A stretch of DNA of 64,000 nucleotides from Sulfurimonas sp. (GTDB lineage: Bacteria; Campylobacterota; Campylobacteria; Campylobacterales; Sulfurimonadaceae). Positions 9,041-18,222 of the stretch are shown here, one piece after another. The stretch is taken from positions 1-64,000 of the forward strand of contig NZ_JAQTLH010000008.1 in NCBI RefSeq assembly GCF_028714975.1, in the 5' to 3' direction. A model generated the notes under the pieces. That model did no database searches, was not told the DNA's origin, and saw only the letters and a list, made by a program, of their open reading frames with translations. The position numbers and the translations under genes were made by a program. Position 1 is the stretch's first letter. Each line of letters starts with the position of its first letter.

Positions 9041-10090
9041 ATGTCGGGGTCTTTGAAAAATAAAATGCGTCATAGCGTAACGGATGCGGCACCCACCAGT
9101 GTAGTAAGAGATAAAGTGGTAGAAGAGGAACCGGAGAGCGAGTTGGATGCTTATTCAAAAGAAGTTTTAAGTGCGTTAATGAAAGATAGCTTGCCGCCGA
9201 CCCCCAATAATTTCTCTCTCTATTTTGACAGACTTTTAGAAGATAAAAGTCAAAACACCCGCAATCATATTGTCTCTATACTTGAACTTGAAGACAATAA
9301 TGAAGATGAAAACAGCATTATACTTGAGCAGAGTCTTAAGCAGGGTTTTTCATCGATAAAAAACATTCTCGGAGTTACCGCAAATATATATAAAAATATG
9401 TCTCTTATGACAAAAATACTTGAGAAGAGAAAACAAGAGCTTGAAGAGAGTTCGGATAGTCATAAAACGAGAGACGTAGCAGCATCTTTAGAGTCTGATA
9501 TTTTAAAATTAGGCGCTATATTAAAAAAGCAGAGTAGCAGCATGAAAACCATGTATGATGACACTGCAAAGATTATAAAAAATGTTGAAAATGAGACTAT
9601 ATTTGATAATCAATACGGGGTTTATAACAAACGCTACTTAATGGCTAAGATTGAACAAGAGATAGAGCTTATAAGTAAATTTAAGCATAAAAGCTCTCTT
9701 ATCATGATTGAGCTATCACGTGAACTTAGAAAAAATGTAAACAATGAAAAAGCCGTTATGTTGATGACAAGAACGATTGCGCGGCTTCTGCTTAAAACTT
9801 CCAGAAGAAGCGATATAGTCGCTCATTACGGAAATGGCGTCTTTGCAATGCTTCTTAAGCATACGGATATAGAAAATGCAAAAAGAGCAAGTGAAAGACT
9901 TTGCGATTTAGTTTCAAATAGCAACTTTTTTCTGGCAGATCGTGAAATTCAACTTAAAATATCTATCGGAATTACCGATATCACTGAAAATCATTCGGTA
10001 GAAGAGATTATTGTGAGTTCTATGAATGGAATCGAAAAGGCTTATGAAAACCCTAATTTAGACTTTGCAGTTTTATTAAGAAATATTTAA
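9041..10090 (+). CDS. Degenerate GGDEF-domain protein
   Basis: A 349-residue soluble protein. Residues 1-175 form a helical, partly coiled-coil region. The C-terminal about 165 residues follow a diguanylate cyclase fold (FDNQYGVYNKRYLMAKIEQEI, SRRSDIVAHYGNGVFAMLL, LKISIGIT). The active-site GGDEF is replaced by YGNGVF, so cyclase activity is unlikely; a c-di-GMP-binding or structural role is possible. It sits between clpP and def in the same operon, 18 bases after clpP. Confidence 0.75.
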   Translation: MSGSLKNKMRHSVTDAAPTSVVRDKVVEEEPESELDAYSKEVLSALMKDSLPPTPNNFSLYFDRLLEDKSQNTRNHIVSILELEDNNEDENSIILEQSLKQGFSSIKNILGVTANIYKNMSLMTKILEKRKQELEESSDSHKTRDVAASLESDILKLGAILKKQSSSMKTMYDDTAKIIKNVENETIFDNQYGVYNKRYLMAKIEQEIELISKFKHKSSLIMIELSRELRKNVNNEKAVMLMTRTIARLLLKTSRRSDIVAHYGNGVFAMLLKHTDIENAKRASERLCDLVSNSNFFLADREIQLKISIGITDITENHSVEEIIVSSMNGIEKAYENPNLDFAVLLRNI

Positions 10091-10110
10091 AAGCAGAAAT
10101 ATAAAAAGAG

Positions 10111-10638
10111 ATGAAGTTAACTATAGTAGAGTATCCGGATAAAAAATTAAAAGAAAAGTCTAAAGCTATTGAGAAGTTTGACAAAGAGTTGCATAAATTG
10201 TTGGATGCAATGTACGAAGTGATGATAAAATCAAACGGTATAGGTCTTGCGGCAATACAGGTTGGGCATGCTAAGCAAGTTCTAATTCTAAATATTCCCG
10301 ATGAAAATGATACTCAGCCCTTAGATAATTTGATTGAGATGATTAATCCGACTATTGTTCAAAGAAGCGGAGAAACGGTTTATCAAGAGGGATGTTTAAG
10401 CGTGCCTAGTTTTTATGAAGATATAGATAGACATGAGAAGATAATTGTTCATTATCATGATAGAGAAGGAAGTGCTCAAACCCTGTCGGCTGATGGTCTG
10501 CTAAGTATCGCTATTCAGCATGAAATAGATCATTTAAACGGAATTTTATTTATAGATAAACTCTCATACTCTCGCAGAAAAAAATTTGAAAAAGAGTATA
10601 AAAGAGTACAAAAAGAGAAAAAACTCTCTAAAGCCTAG
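10111..10638 (+). CDS. def: Peptide deformylase
   Basis: Iron/zinc hydrolase that removes the N-formyl group from new proteins. All three family motifs are present: NGIGLAAIQVG, EGCLSVPSF and QHEIDHLNGILF (metal ligands Cys plus two His, catalytic Glu). At 175 residues it is typical. Last gene of the tig-clpP operon, with comM downstream. Confidence 0.96.
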   Translation: MKLTIVEYPDKKLKEKSKAIEKFDKELHKLLDAMYEVMIKSNGIGLAAIQVGHAKQVLILNIPDENDTQPLDNLIEMINPTIVQRSGETVYQEGCLSVPSFYEDIDRHEKIIVHYHDREGSAQTLSADGLLSIAIQHEIDHLNGILFIDKLSYSRRKKFEKEYKRVQKEKKLSKA

Positions 10639-10748
10639 CAATCACCTCTAATAACCCTAATCTTTTATATGACATTTTGTCATATTTTTGCACACCTGAA
10701 AATTTAAATAGTAAAATAGTGCTAATTTATTAAAGGTTGGTATGTATT

Positions 10749-11894
10749 ATGAAAAGGGTTTCTTGTGCTACATATGAAGGTATAGAAGCAAAAGTTGTAC
10801 ATGTAGAGTCGACTTTAACAAAAGGATTACCCTCATTTAGCGTAGTAGGTATGGCAAGCGCCTCCATAAATGAAGCGAAAGAGAGAGTTAAGTCTGCACT
10901 TTTAAGCAATGAATTTTCATTTCCGCCAAAACGCATAACAATCAATCTTGCTCCGAGTGATGTAAAAAAAGAGGGAAGCCAGTTTGATTTGAGTATCGCA
11001 CTCTTAATCGCGCTTGATTATATACAAGATGATTTAAGCGAGTGGTTTGTATTTGGAGAACTTGGACTAGACGGAGCGGTAAAGGAGAATATTCAGCTCT
11101 ATCCGCTTCTGCTCTCGCTTGCAAATCAAAAAATCATTAAAAAAACAGTAGTTCCGTATGAGAGTTTAGAGAAATTATCAAATATATCAAACATTGAGTT
11201 TTACGGGGTTAAGACACTAAATGAAGCAATAGAGCTGCTTAAAAATTCTGCCGATGCCATGCCGAATGTTACTAACAAAAAAATTGAGTATCCTACATAT
11301 GATATCGCCGGTGAAGAGTACTATTTTGATGATAAATACATTGAAGATTTTTTAGATGTAAAAGGTCAAGAAGTCGCTAAAAGAGCGGCGCTCATCAGTG
11401 CCGCAGGGTTTCACAACATACTTTTAGAGGGAAGCCCCGGATGCGGAAAAAGTATGATTGCACAGAGGCTTAGGTATATTTTGCCGCCGCTTAGCAGTGA
11501 TGAGATTTTAGAGATTGCAAAGCTTGACGCTCTTGAAGCGATAGAACCTGAGTTTAAACCGCTTAGAAGCTACCGAGCTCCTCATCACTCGTCTACGACG
11601 GCGAGCGTGTTTGGGGGAGGAAGTCATAAGGCAAAAATAGGAGAAGTGGGTTTGGCGCATAGGGGGATTTTGTTTTTTGACGAACTGCCTCATTTTTCAA
11701 AAACTATTTTAGAAGCTCTTAGAGAACCTCTGCAAGACAATAAGATACGAATATCGAGAGTTAATGCAAAGGTTGAATATCCGAGTGATTTTCTCTTTGT
11801 AGGTGCTATGAATCCATGTCCGTGCGGTAATCTTTTAAATGCACAAAAAGAGTGCAGATTGTCACTTCCAACAAACAATGCTATATTCCAATAA
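10749..11894 (+). pseudogene. comM: comM (yifB family) 5' part, disrupted by the transposon
   Basis: ComM is an MCM-like AAA+ helicase that promotes branch migration during natural transformation. This part holds the Lon-like N-terminal domain (VVGMASASINEAKERVKSAL), Walker A (GSPGCGKSMIAQRL, about residue 232) and Walker B (GILFFDELPHFS). It ends at NPCPCGNLLNAQKECR, residue 370. The last 11 codons before the stop at 11894 come from the transposon end. The arginine-finger/sensor region lies 24 kb away at 36348-36745. The split frames rejoin perfectly (1111 + 398 bases = 503 codons including stop). The truncated protein is unlikely to be active. Confidence 0.95.
11855..11859 (+). repeat. Left 5-bp target-site duplication (CAGAT)
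   Basis: CAGAT precedes the left end and recurs directly after the right end at 36343-36347. Five-base duplications are the Tn7-family hallmark. Collapsing the two copies restores the comM codons for K-E-C-R-C-S-E-L-D-V. Confidence 0.93.
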
Positions 11895-12245
11895 ATATCG
11901 CTACAAGTCTATATTTTCAGGGCAATAAAAGAAAGTGACAAGAATGACGAATACTCTAAATTTATAATTTCATCTATAAAAGATATTTTTTCAACCCCTA
12001 CGGACAAAGCATTTTCTAAAGTTTCTGAAAAAATTGAAGATTCAAACGATTTAATTAATCTCACCAAAGCAGGGGAATTGATTAAATTATTGAAAGAAGT
12101 TCAAGCTAAAAAATTCTACTGAGACATAAGAACCAAATTATTTTATGTATTGTTTAAAATCAATTTCTTCCGTGCGCAACAACTCTTAATATTCACAATA
12201 GAGTATATCTTGTAAGATTATGACTTCCAATAAAAGGTGCTACAA
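11860..12245 (+). other. Transposon left end with three putative TnsB sites
   Basis: Sites share TTCCA-N6-NNNGCTAYAA: L1 11866-11886 (weaker), L2 11886-11906 and L3 12225-12245. L1 and L2 abut with a 20-bp period and L3 lies about 320 bp further in. All three point inward, and the right end carries the mirror-image set. Three left and four right sites match the Tn7 layout. L3 ends 5 bases before the ATG of the TnsE-like gene, so binding there could affect that gene. Confidence 0.8.
11895..12122 (+). pseudogene. Startless 75-codon reading frame inside the left end
   Basis: An open frame from inside site L2 to a TGA at 12120-12122 has no ATG, GTG or TTG at a sensible start. Its translation (AIKESDKNDEYSKFIISSI...NLTKAGELIKLLKEVQ) has the amphipathic, lysine-rich look of real protein. 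It is probably the C-terminal remnant of a gene truncated by the end. No family is recognised. From 12123 to 12224 I see nothing else. Confidence 0.4.
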
Positions 12246-12250
12246 AATAA

Positions 12251-14050
12251 ATGAAAAATGTTTTTATAAATACCAATATACCTACAGTCGATAATTTTCC
12301 AAAAGATGATAAGCTCAGAGTTGTGTGGGCTTATGGTGCAGTATATAAAAATACTGGGACAACTAGGGTGCCTGAAATCTATGTGATGTTAAAAGAGATA
12401 GATTCTAACGGAGCGATAAGCAGCGCACAAATCTTTAGAAGAATTTCTGTCGCGCAGCTTGATATAGTAAGATATATGACTATTTGGAAAGGAAATCGCA
12501 GAACTACTGATTTTTGGAAATCGTTTGACAATAATTATGTAGAAAACCAACTATTTTTTCTTGATGCAAATACAGCTACCTCTATAAGCTTTACAGAGAA
12601 AAGAAAAAATACTGATTATGGTTATTTTCCTCCATATAGGTATAAAATCGATAAAATTGATAATCCGAAAGACTACTATAGTTTTGCGAATGCTACATTT
12701 ACGAAAATAGAGGCTTTTAATGGAATAACTGTCATTGTTCCATCAATGGAGTTGCTAACTTCAACATATGTACCACAGGAGCAACAAATTAGATATAAGC
12801 TTATTCAAAGAGATTTAGATGATGTTCTTGATGAATATATAAAAAGCAGTAGTACAGATGGAAGTAAATATATAGTTGAATTATATGAAAGAAAAAATGA
12901 ATCAAACATATCTTTTTTAGCCTATGCAAAATTTAACTTGGTGACTAGGCAACGACTTAAAAAATTAAGAGCCAGCATAGAGACAGGAAGCCCTTACCCT
13001 GAAAGATATCCGGTTGTTCTGCCTTATCATCCTTCCGAATTATATTTACAGGGAGATGGCATCTGGTTAGATGAAGAAACTTTTTTTATGTTTAGAATAA
13101 ACCAATACTCATTACCAATAGATAATGAAATAGAATCTTACACACAAGAATTGGAGTTCGAAACAGATGAATCAAAAAAAGAAAATAGAAGTTATGTCAG
13201 AGTGCCTCAAAATTTAGATGACAATGAAATACCAGTAACAAATGAACACAACCCACACGGCAGGAATGCAGCGCAGCACATAATATCTGAAGTTTCAGTT
13301 TTAAACCCAAATAATGGTTCCATAAAACACCGAAGAGATGTGCTAAACATACCCATTAATAATAACATTAATATTGATATTGATATAGAAAATACCGAGG
13401 ATATCAATCAGATATCTTCCGCCCAATCAGATCAGGCAACTGATTCCAAAAATACGGCAGGCATTATAATTGATGAGCAGGATAAGTCTCATCTAAAGCA
13501 ATCAGAAGTTCTAGGAATGGTTATAGATGCACTTGAGTATATTAGAGATAATGCAATTGATATTTCTAGTGATGAAAGCAATCTTGATATTCTAGATATA
13601 TTGTTTGTAGATGAAGAGTGCGGATTAAGTGCGACGCAGACAGCAACACAATTTTCAAGAGTTTTGAAAAAGGCAAAAAAAGAAACTAATTTATGGGTAA
13701 AAAAGAGAAAAATTCAAAATCATAAAACTATTTTTTTAGGCTTTAGAAATTACATGCTCATAAAGGTTGTATTGAGTAATGGAAAATATGCATACTTGTT
13801 TGAGATTGATAGAAAAGATGAAAACGAGAGTTTTCTTGGAATGATATTTAACGTTGGTGGTGAAATTCATAATGGAGTACTTGTGGACTTATTATATAAG
13901 ATCATGGAAGAGCAAGGTGTTGTTAAAAAAGTAAAATTATCTGGATTAAAAACAATAACATTTAGGCATCAAACTAATAAAGAAGAGAACCTGAATGATA
14001 ATATTCAAAGTGCACTGAAAAAAGCTATAAAAAATGGTTTATTTAGTTGA
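12251..14050 (+). CDS. Probable TnsE-like transposition targeting protein
   Basis: A 599-residue protein with three parts. The N-terminal half has the pattern RVVWAYGAVYKNTG...EIYVMLKEI and VPSMELLTSTYV, ending in PVVLPYHPSELYLQGDGIWL. An acidic, Asn-rich linker covers about 330-430. The C-terminal domain contains FRNYMLIKVVLSNGKYAYLFEIDR. By eye this parallels Tn7 TnsE, which directs insertion to replicating DNA and conjugal plasmids through the sliding clamp. It begins directly inside left-end site L3 and is far from tnsABC, unlike Tn7. The assignment rests on remembered motif order, not an alignment; otherwise it is an unknown cargo protein. Confidence 0.5.
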   Translation: MKNVFINTNIPTVDNFPKDDKLRVVWAYGAVYKNTGTTRVPEIYVMLKEIDSNGAISSAQIFRRISVAQLDIVRYMTIWKGNRRTTDFWKSFDNNYVENQLFFLDANTATSISFTEKRKNTDYGYFPPYRYKIDKIDNPKDYYSFANATFTKIEAFNGITVIVPSMELLTSTYVPQEQQIRYKLIQRDLDDVLDEYIKSSSTDGSKYIVELYERKNESNISFLAYAKFNLVTRQRLKKLRASIETGSPYPERYPVVLPYHPSELYLQGDGIWLDEETFFMFRINQYSLPIDNEIESYTQELEFETDESKKENRSYVRVPQNLDDNEIPVTNEHNPHGRNAAQHIISEVSVLNPNNGSIKHRRDVLNIPINNNINIDIDIENTEDINQISSAQSDQATDSKNTAGIIIDEQDKSHLKQSEVLGMVIDALEYIRDNAIDISSDESNLDILDILFVDEECGLSATQTATQFSRVLKKAKKETNLWVKKRKIQNHKTIFLGFRNYMLIKVVLSNGKYAYLFEIDRKDENESFLGMIFNVGGEIHNGVLVDLLYKIMEEQGVVKKVKLSGLKTITFRHQTNKEENLNDNIQSALKKAIKNGLFS

Positions 14051-14297
14051 AAAATAATGTTATTTATATGGACAAAAAGATATAATGGTGCAATGCTTTA
14101 TTTTTGTGTGATGGCTAAGTAAAGCAGAATATTATTATGCTTGGTAATGATATTTTATTTCAAGTTGTGGCATTGTATCGGAGTTTAAATTAAATGTAAA
14201 TAAAGTTTAAATAAAAATCTTTAAAAATAAGGATTCGCTTCTTCGCCATTATAGAATGCTGATATCAAAATTTAAACCAAGCATACAAAGGTTTAAA

Positions 14298-14516
14298 ATG
14301 AGCAGAGTGTCTGTTTCAAAACATCCAGATGGATGGAAAGCAAAAATTGCTGGCAATGAGCGAGCAAGCAAGGTATGTACTACACAAGCTGAGTGTAGAG
14401 AGTTTGGTATAGGTTTGGCAAAAAAATTAGGTGCTGAATTTACACTCCATGGTGAAAATGGTCGTATTCGTGAGAAGAATTCTTATGGTAATGACCCTAA
14501 AAGTATAAAAGGGTAA
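14298..14516 (+). CDS. DUF2188-family small protein
   Basis: A 72-residue protein with the DUF2188 pattern: SVSKHPDGWKAKIAGNERASKVCTTQAE...HGENGRIREKNSYGNDPKS. The start at 14298 has AAAGG upstream and removes a non-conserved extension from 14256. The function of the family is unknown. It lies 4 bases before the next gene, so the two are probably co-expressed. The gap 14051-14297 is AT-rich with no clear feature. Confidence 0.75.
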   Translation: MSRVSVSKHPDGWKAKIAGNERASKVCTTQAECREFGIGLAKKLGAEFTLHGENGRIREKNSYGNDPKSIKG

Positions 14517-14520
14517 GTGT

Positions 14521-14865
14521 ATGGATTGTTCTAATATTCAGAAAATTACAGATGTGACAGATCAGGTTGGCTATGATGATACTAATAGTGGTGGGCGTGG
14601 TGATTCCAAATTGGTTAGTTGTGGACAAGATGGTGGTTATAATGAGTTAAAAGATAAGTTTATCAAATATTTTAATGGTGTTACTCAAGAGTCATATGTG
14701 GCAAAATTAATGTGTGAATGTTGTAAAAAAATGAAGCCAACTGGTAAAGAAAAAGTGCTTTGGGCAGATTTTTACAAATGTATGCTATCAAAAGTCACAA
14801 ATGAAACACCAAACACACTTAAAAAGCTTCAAGAGCTTATTAAGTGGCATGAAAAAAGAGAATAG
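14521..14865 (+). CDS. Hypothetical protein paired with the DUF2188 gene
   Basis: 114 residues, not recognised. The first 35 residues are polar and Gly/Asp-rich. The rest is helical with a Cys cluster (KLMCECCKKMKP) and a later YKCML, so metal binding is possible. No signal peptide or membrane segment. Its 4-base spacing to the DUF2188 gene implies a two-gene unit. The gap to 15030 holds short AT-rich inverted repeats only. Confidence 0.5.
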   Translation: MDCSNIQKITDVTDQVGYDDTNSGGRGDSKLVSCGQDGGYNELKDKFIKYFNGVTQESYVAKLMCECCKKMKPTGKEKVLWADFYKCMLSKVTNETPNTLKKLQELIKWHEKRE

Positions 14866-15030
14866 TTAAATAAGTTTTAGCCAGTTTCTGCTGGTTAAAA
14901 CTTCAGAATATTTTTAGGTCTGCCATCGTTAAAGGTTTTTTTTATTTAAGCTTTTATAGAAAAAACATAATAAATAAAAAATATTTTTAGATATTCTGTA
15001 GCGCTTGCTACTTTAGAAAAAGGACATTAT

Positions 15031-18000
15031 TTGAAACTCTTGATACTACATATAAGTGATTTACACTTTAAAGATAATGCAGATAACAGCGCTATCTCAA
15101 AAAGTAAAAATTTAGTCGATGCAATAAAGAATAAAACATTCAGTATAGCACATGTTTTTATTGTAGTTACGGGAGATATGGCTTACTCTGGAAAAGAGGA
15201 GGAGTTTGATCTGGTATATAATTATCTACAAGACATAAAAGAAAAGCTGAATAATGTTAATAATAGGCTAAAAATAGAGTTTATATTTAGCCCAGGAAAT
15301 CACGACTGTGATTTTTCAGATTTAAATCAAGAGGAAGTAAGGGAGATTCTTCGTTCTTCGGTATTGAGCAAACAGGATGATGTAAAACAATCTGTAGCTG
15401 AGCAGATAACTTTTGTTCAGAACAACTATTTTGAATTTATTAAAAAGTTTGATTCGTATCAATATATCAATCAGGATTTATCAAATAATTTATTTACAAA
15501 ATATGAATATGAAATAGATGGTTTCAAAATTTCATTTAATGCTTTTAACACTGCATGGATGTCTTCAAAAAATGAAAAGCAATCAGAAATGATATACCCT
15601 CTTAATTTAATAGGTAAAGTTAAAATTGAAAGATGTGAGGCTAATTTAAAAATAGCAATGTTTCACCATCCTTTTCATTGGATGCAACATCAAAATATCA
15701 GAGTGTTTAAAGAGTTCGTTAAAAACAATAACGACATTGTTTTTACAGGACATGAGCACACTGTGAGTGCAAACACTACTGAAGATATATTAAACTCATC
15801 AAATATAATTTATATTGAAGCAGGAACTATACAAGATAGCCACAACGAACTTGAGAGTAGTTTTAACCTTATCGAATATGATACAAGTAATAATGAACCT
15901 ATTTTACTTAACTCTTATAAATGGGAAAATGATGATTATAAGCATCATGTTGAAAAGGATATTTCTACAAATATTGATGGACAAAAAAAGATATTTGAAT
16001 TAAAAACTGAACAAAAAGAGAAGATTTCAAGACTACAAATAAAGATAAATCATCCAGAAAAAGATAATGTACAGTTGTATGATTTATTTGTATATCCTAA
16101 TGTCAAAAGATTAAACATTGCTGGCGATTTGACGAGAAAACAGTTTTTGGAAATATCTTCGAAGGATATTGTAAGCAAAGATACAATAGGTCATAATATT
16201 GTATATGGAGAGGACAACTCAGGAAAAACTACACTCTCACATGTTTTTCAAGACAATCTAATAAAAGATAAAGAGATTGTAACCATTATAATATGTAGCA
16301 GGGAATTTAAAAGCAATATTAATATCAAAACAATTGAAAAAATAATTCGACAGTCTTTTAAAAGACAATATATAACCAATGATAAAGTGTTTTCAGAGTT
16401 TGATAAATTAGATCGCTCTAAAGTTTTATTAGTTGTCGAAGATTTTCATAGATGCAGTGGAAATAATGAATATAAAAGTTTGATTATTAACACCCTTTTA
16501 AAGATGAAGTATCAAAATATAATTATAACAGCAAATGATTCATTGCAAATGGAGGCAACTAGTGAAACTGAATTGTCAAAAACCTTAAGTGAGTTTAACC
16601 ATTTTGAAATTTTAGAGTTTGGCCATAAATTAAGAGATAAGCTTATAAAAAAATGGATAGGACTTGGTAGAGAATATGACATTGAAAAAATGGAGTTATC
16701 AAACAGAGTTAGAAGTGTACGTAAACATATATCAAAGACAGTAGGCTTTAATATTGTAAAGGCATATCCTCTTTATTTAATTACATTACTTCAAGCAATG
16801 GAAATTCAAAATACTTCACTTGATAAGAGTGCCCTTGGACACTATTATGACTTTTTAATTCTTCAAAGTATAAAAAGTACAGACGGGCTAAAAAATATTG
16901 AACAAAAAGATATTAATACTGTCTATACTTATTGTTCAGAACTTGCTTTCCAAATGTTTATAGACAGGCAGCATGAGTTTACATTATCAGAACTGGAAGA
17001 ATTTGATGTAGATTATAAAAGAAAGAAAGACTTCTTCCCAAATTACAGTCTCAAAGACAGAGCAATAAAAACTACACTTCTTGTTAATCATGATGATAAA
17101 TATAAATTCTCACAAAAATATATATACTATTTTTTTGTAGCTCATTACTTCTCTAAACATATTGACAAGGGAGAGATTACAGATATTATTAAAGCTATGA
17201 CTCAACGTTTATATAGAACTGAGTTTTCAAATATATTAATGTTTATTTTACATCTTACACCAAAGACAGATATTATTAATATGATCCAAGATGAGGCAAA
17301 TAAACTATTTTCAGAAATTGAAGAATTTAGCTTTTCTAAAGATGAGCTACAGAAAATAAATTCTTGTGTTAAAAAAGATGTAGATAGTTCTTTGCGCTTG
17401 GAGAATCGAAGTGTAGACGAATCAAGAAGTAGAGAAGTAGAAGAAGATGAAGTTAGTAGCAATATTGAAAAGCATATCTATTATGATGATAGAGATGAAG
17501 CAGATTACAATGAGGAAATAAAACAACTCGATTTTTATAAAAAAATAAACCTCGCTTTTAAAATAATTGAAATTTTAGGTGAGATTACTAAAAGTTATTC
17601 CGGTACTTTAGATGGTGAGCCTAAAGCTCAGTTAGTTCAATCAGTATACTCATTAGGTCTGAGAAGTTTAAAAACTTTTATTAGTCTTTTTGAAGAAGAA
17701 CATGAACAACTTGTAGAACATATTCGACAAATTATTGTCAAAAAAAATAAGGTAACAGCGGATAAAATAGATGAATCTGTCCAAGGTATTATTTTTGGAC
17801 TAGCTTCATCTATTGCATTGAGCATTGTTAAGAAAATTTCTAAATCTGTTGGAACACAAGATCTTAATCATCTTTATAAGAGGATGCATGCTAACAATAA
17901 AGACAATATTGCTTACCATATTTTAAAAATAGCTATAGACCTTGATTTTCAAGGTGGGCTGAATGAGCAAGAGATAATAGGACTTTTTAAAGAATTAAAA

Positions 18001-18162
18001 ATACAAAAGAATGTATTGCCAAATTCTACCCTTAGAAACTTGGCACTTGAGCATCTTTATATGTTTGAGACATCAATATCTAGAAAGACTTCTTTATGTA
18101 CTAAATTGGAAATTGATGCCAATGACGCCAAAAAGCAACTTTCAAAGCAGATAAAATTATAG
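15031..18162 (+). CDS. Metallophosphoesterase-STAND-like NTPase fusion, candidate defence protein
   Basis: 1043 residues. The N-terminal 300 form a calcineurin-like phosphoesterase with a complete metal site: HISDLHF (Asp10, His12), VVTGDMAYSG, SPGNHDCDF, MFHHPFHW and FTGHEHT. The middle holds a P-loop NTPase, with Walker A GEDNSGKTT at about 393 and a Walker B-like KVLLVVEDFHR at about 465. A long helical C-terminal half with an acidic linker (about 790-830) follows. This effector-switch-sensor order is that of STAND-type antiviral proteins. The start is TTG with AAAGGA 8 bases upstream. It is single-gene cargo, and no identical named system is recalled. Confidence 0.7.
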   Translation: MKLLILHISDLHFKDNADNSAISKSKNLVDAIKNKTFSIAHVFIVVTGDMAYSGKEEEFDLVYNYLQDIKEKLNNVNNRLKIEFIFSPGNHDCDFSDLNQEEVREILRSSVLSKQDDVKQSVAEQITFVQNNYFEFIKKFDSYQYINQDLSNNLFTKYEYEIDGFKISFNAFNTAWMSSKNEKQSEMIYPLNLIGKVKIERCEANLKIAMFHHPFHWMQHQNIRVFKEFVKNNNDIVFTGHEHTVSANTTEDILNSSNIIYIEAGTIQDSHNELESSFNLIEYDTSNNEPILLNSYKWENDDYKHHVEKDISTNIDGQKKIFELKTEQKEKISRLQIKINHPEKDNVQLYDLFVYPNVKRLNIAGDLTRKQFLEISSKDIVSKDTIGHNIVYGEDNSGKTTLSHVFQDNLIKDKEIVTIIICSREFKSNINIKTIEKIIRQSFKRQYITNDKVFSEFDKLDRSKVLLVVEDFHRCSGNNEYKSLIINTLLKMKYQNIIITANDSLQMEATSETELSKTLSEFNHFEILEFGHKLRDKLIKKWIGLGREYDIEKMELSNRVRSVRKHISKTVGFNIVKAYPLYLITLLQAMEIQNTSLDKSALGHYYDFLILQSIKSTDGLKNIEQKDINTVYTYCSELAFQMFIDRQHEFTLSELEEFDVDYKRKKDFFPNYSLKDRAIKTTLLVNHDDKYKFSQKYIYYFFVAHYFSKHIDKGEITDIIKAMTQRLYRTEFSNILMFILHLTPKTDIINMIQDEANKLFSEIEEFSFSKDELQKINSCVKKDVDSSLRLENRSVDESRSREVEEDEVSSNIEKHIYYDDRDEADYNEEIKQLDFYKKINLAFKIIEILGEITKSYSGTLDGEPKAQLVQSVYSLGLRSLKTFISLFEEEHEQLVEHIRQIIVKKNKVTADKIDESVQGIIFGLASSIALSIVKKISKSVGTQDLNHLYKRMHANNKDNIAYHILKIAIDLDFQGGLNEQEIIGLFKELKIQKNVLPNSTLRNLALEHLYMFETSISRKTSLCTKLEIDANDAKKQLSKQIKL

Positions 18163-18222
18163 TTTTATCTGCTTTAATGAATTAAGGCGTAAACCCAATA
18201 TAAACAAGAATAAGGATAAATG

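Noticed and set aside
11859-11866. Alternative transposon boundaries using the GTCAC shared by both junctions
   Set aside because: Only CAGAT duplication with the ends at 11860 and 36342 gives both a 5-bp repeat and a restored comM frame.
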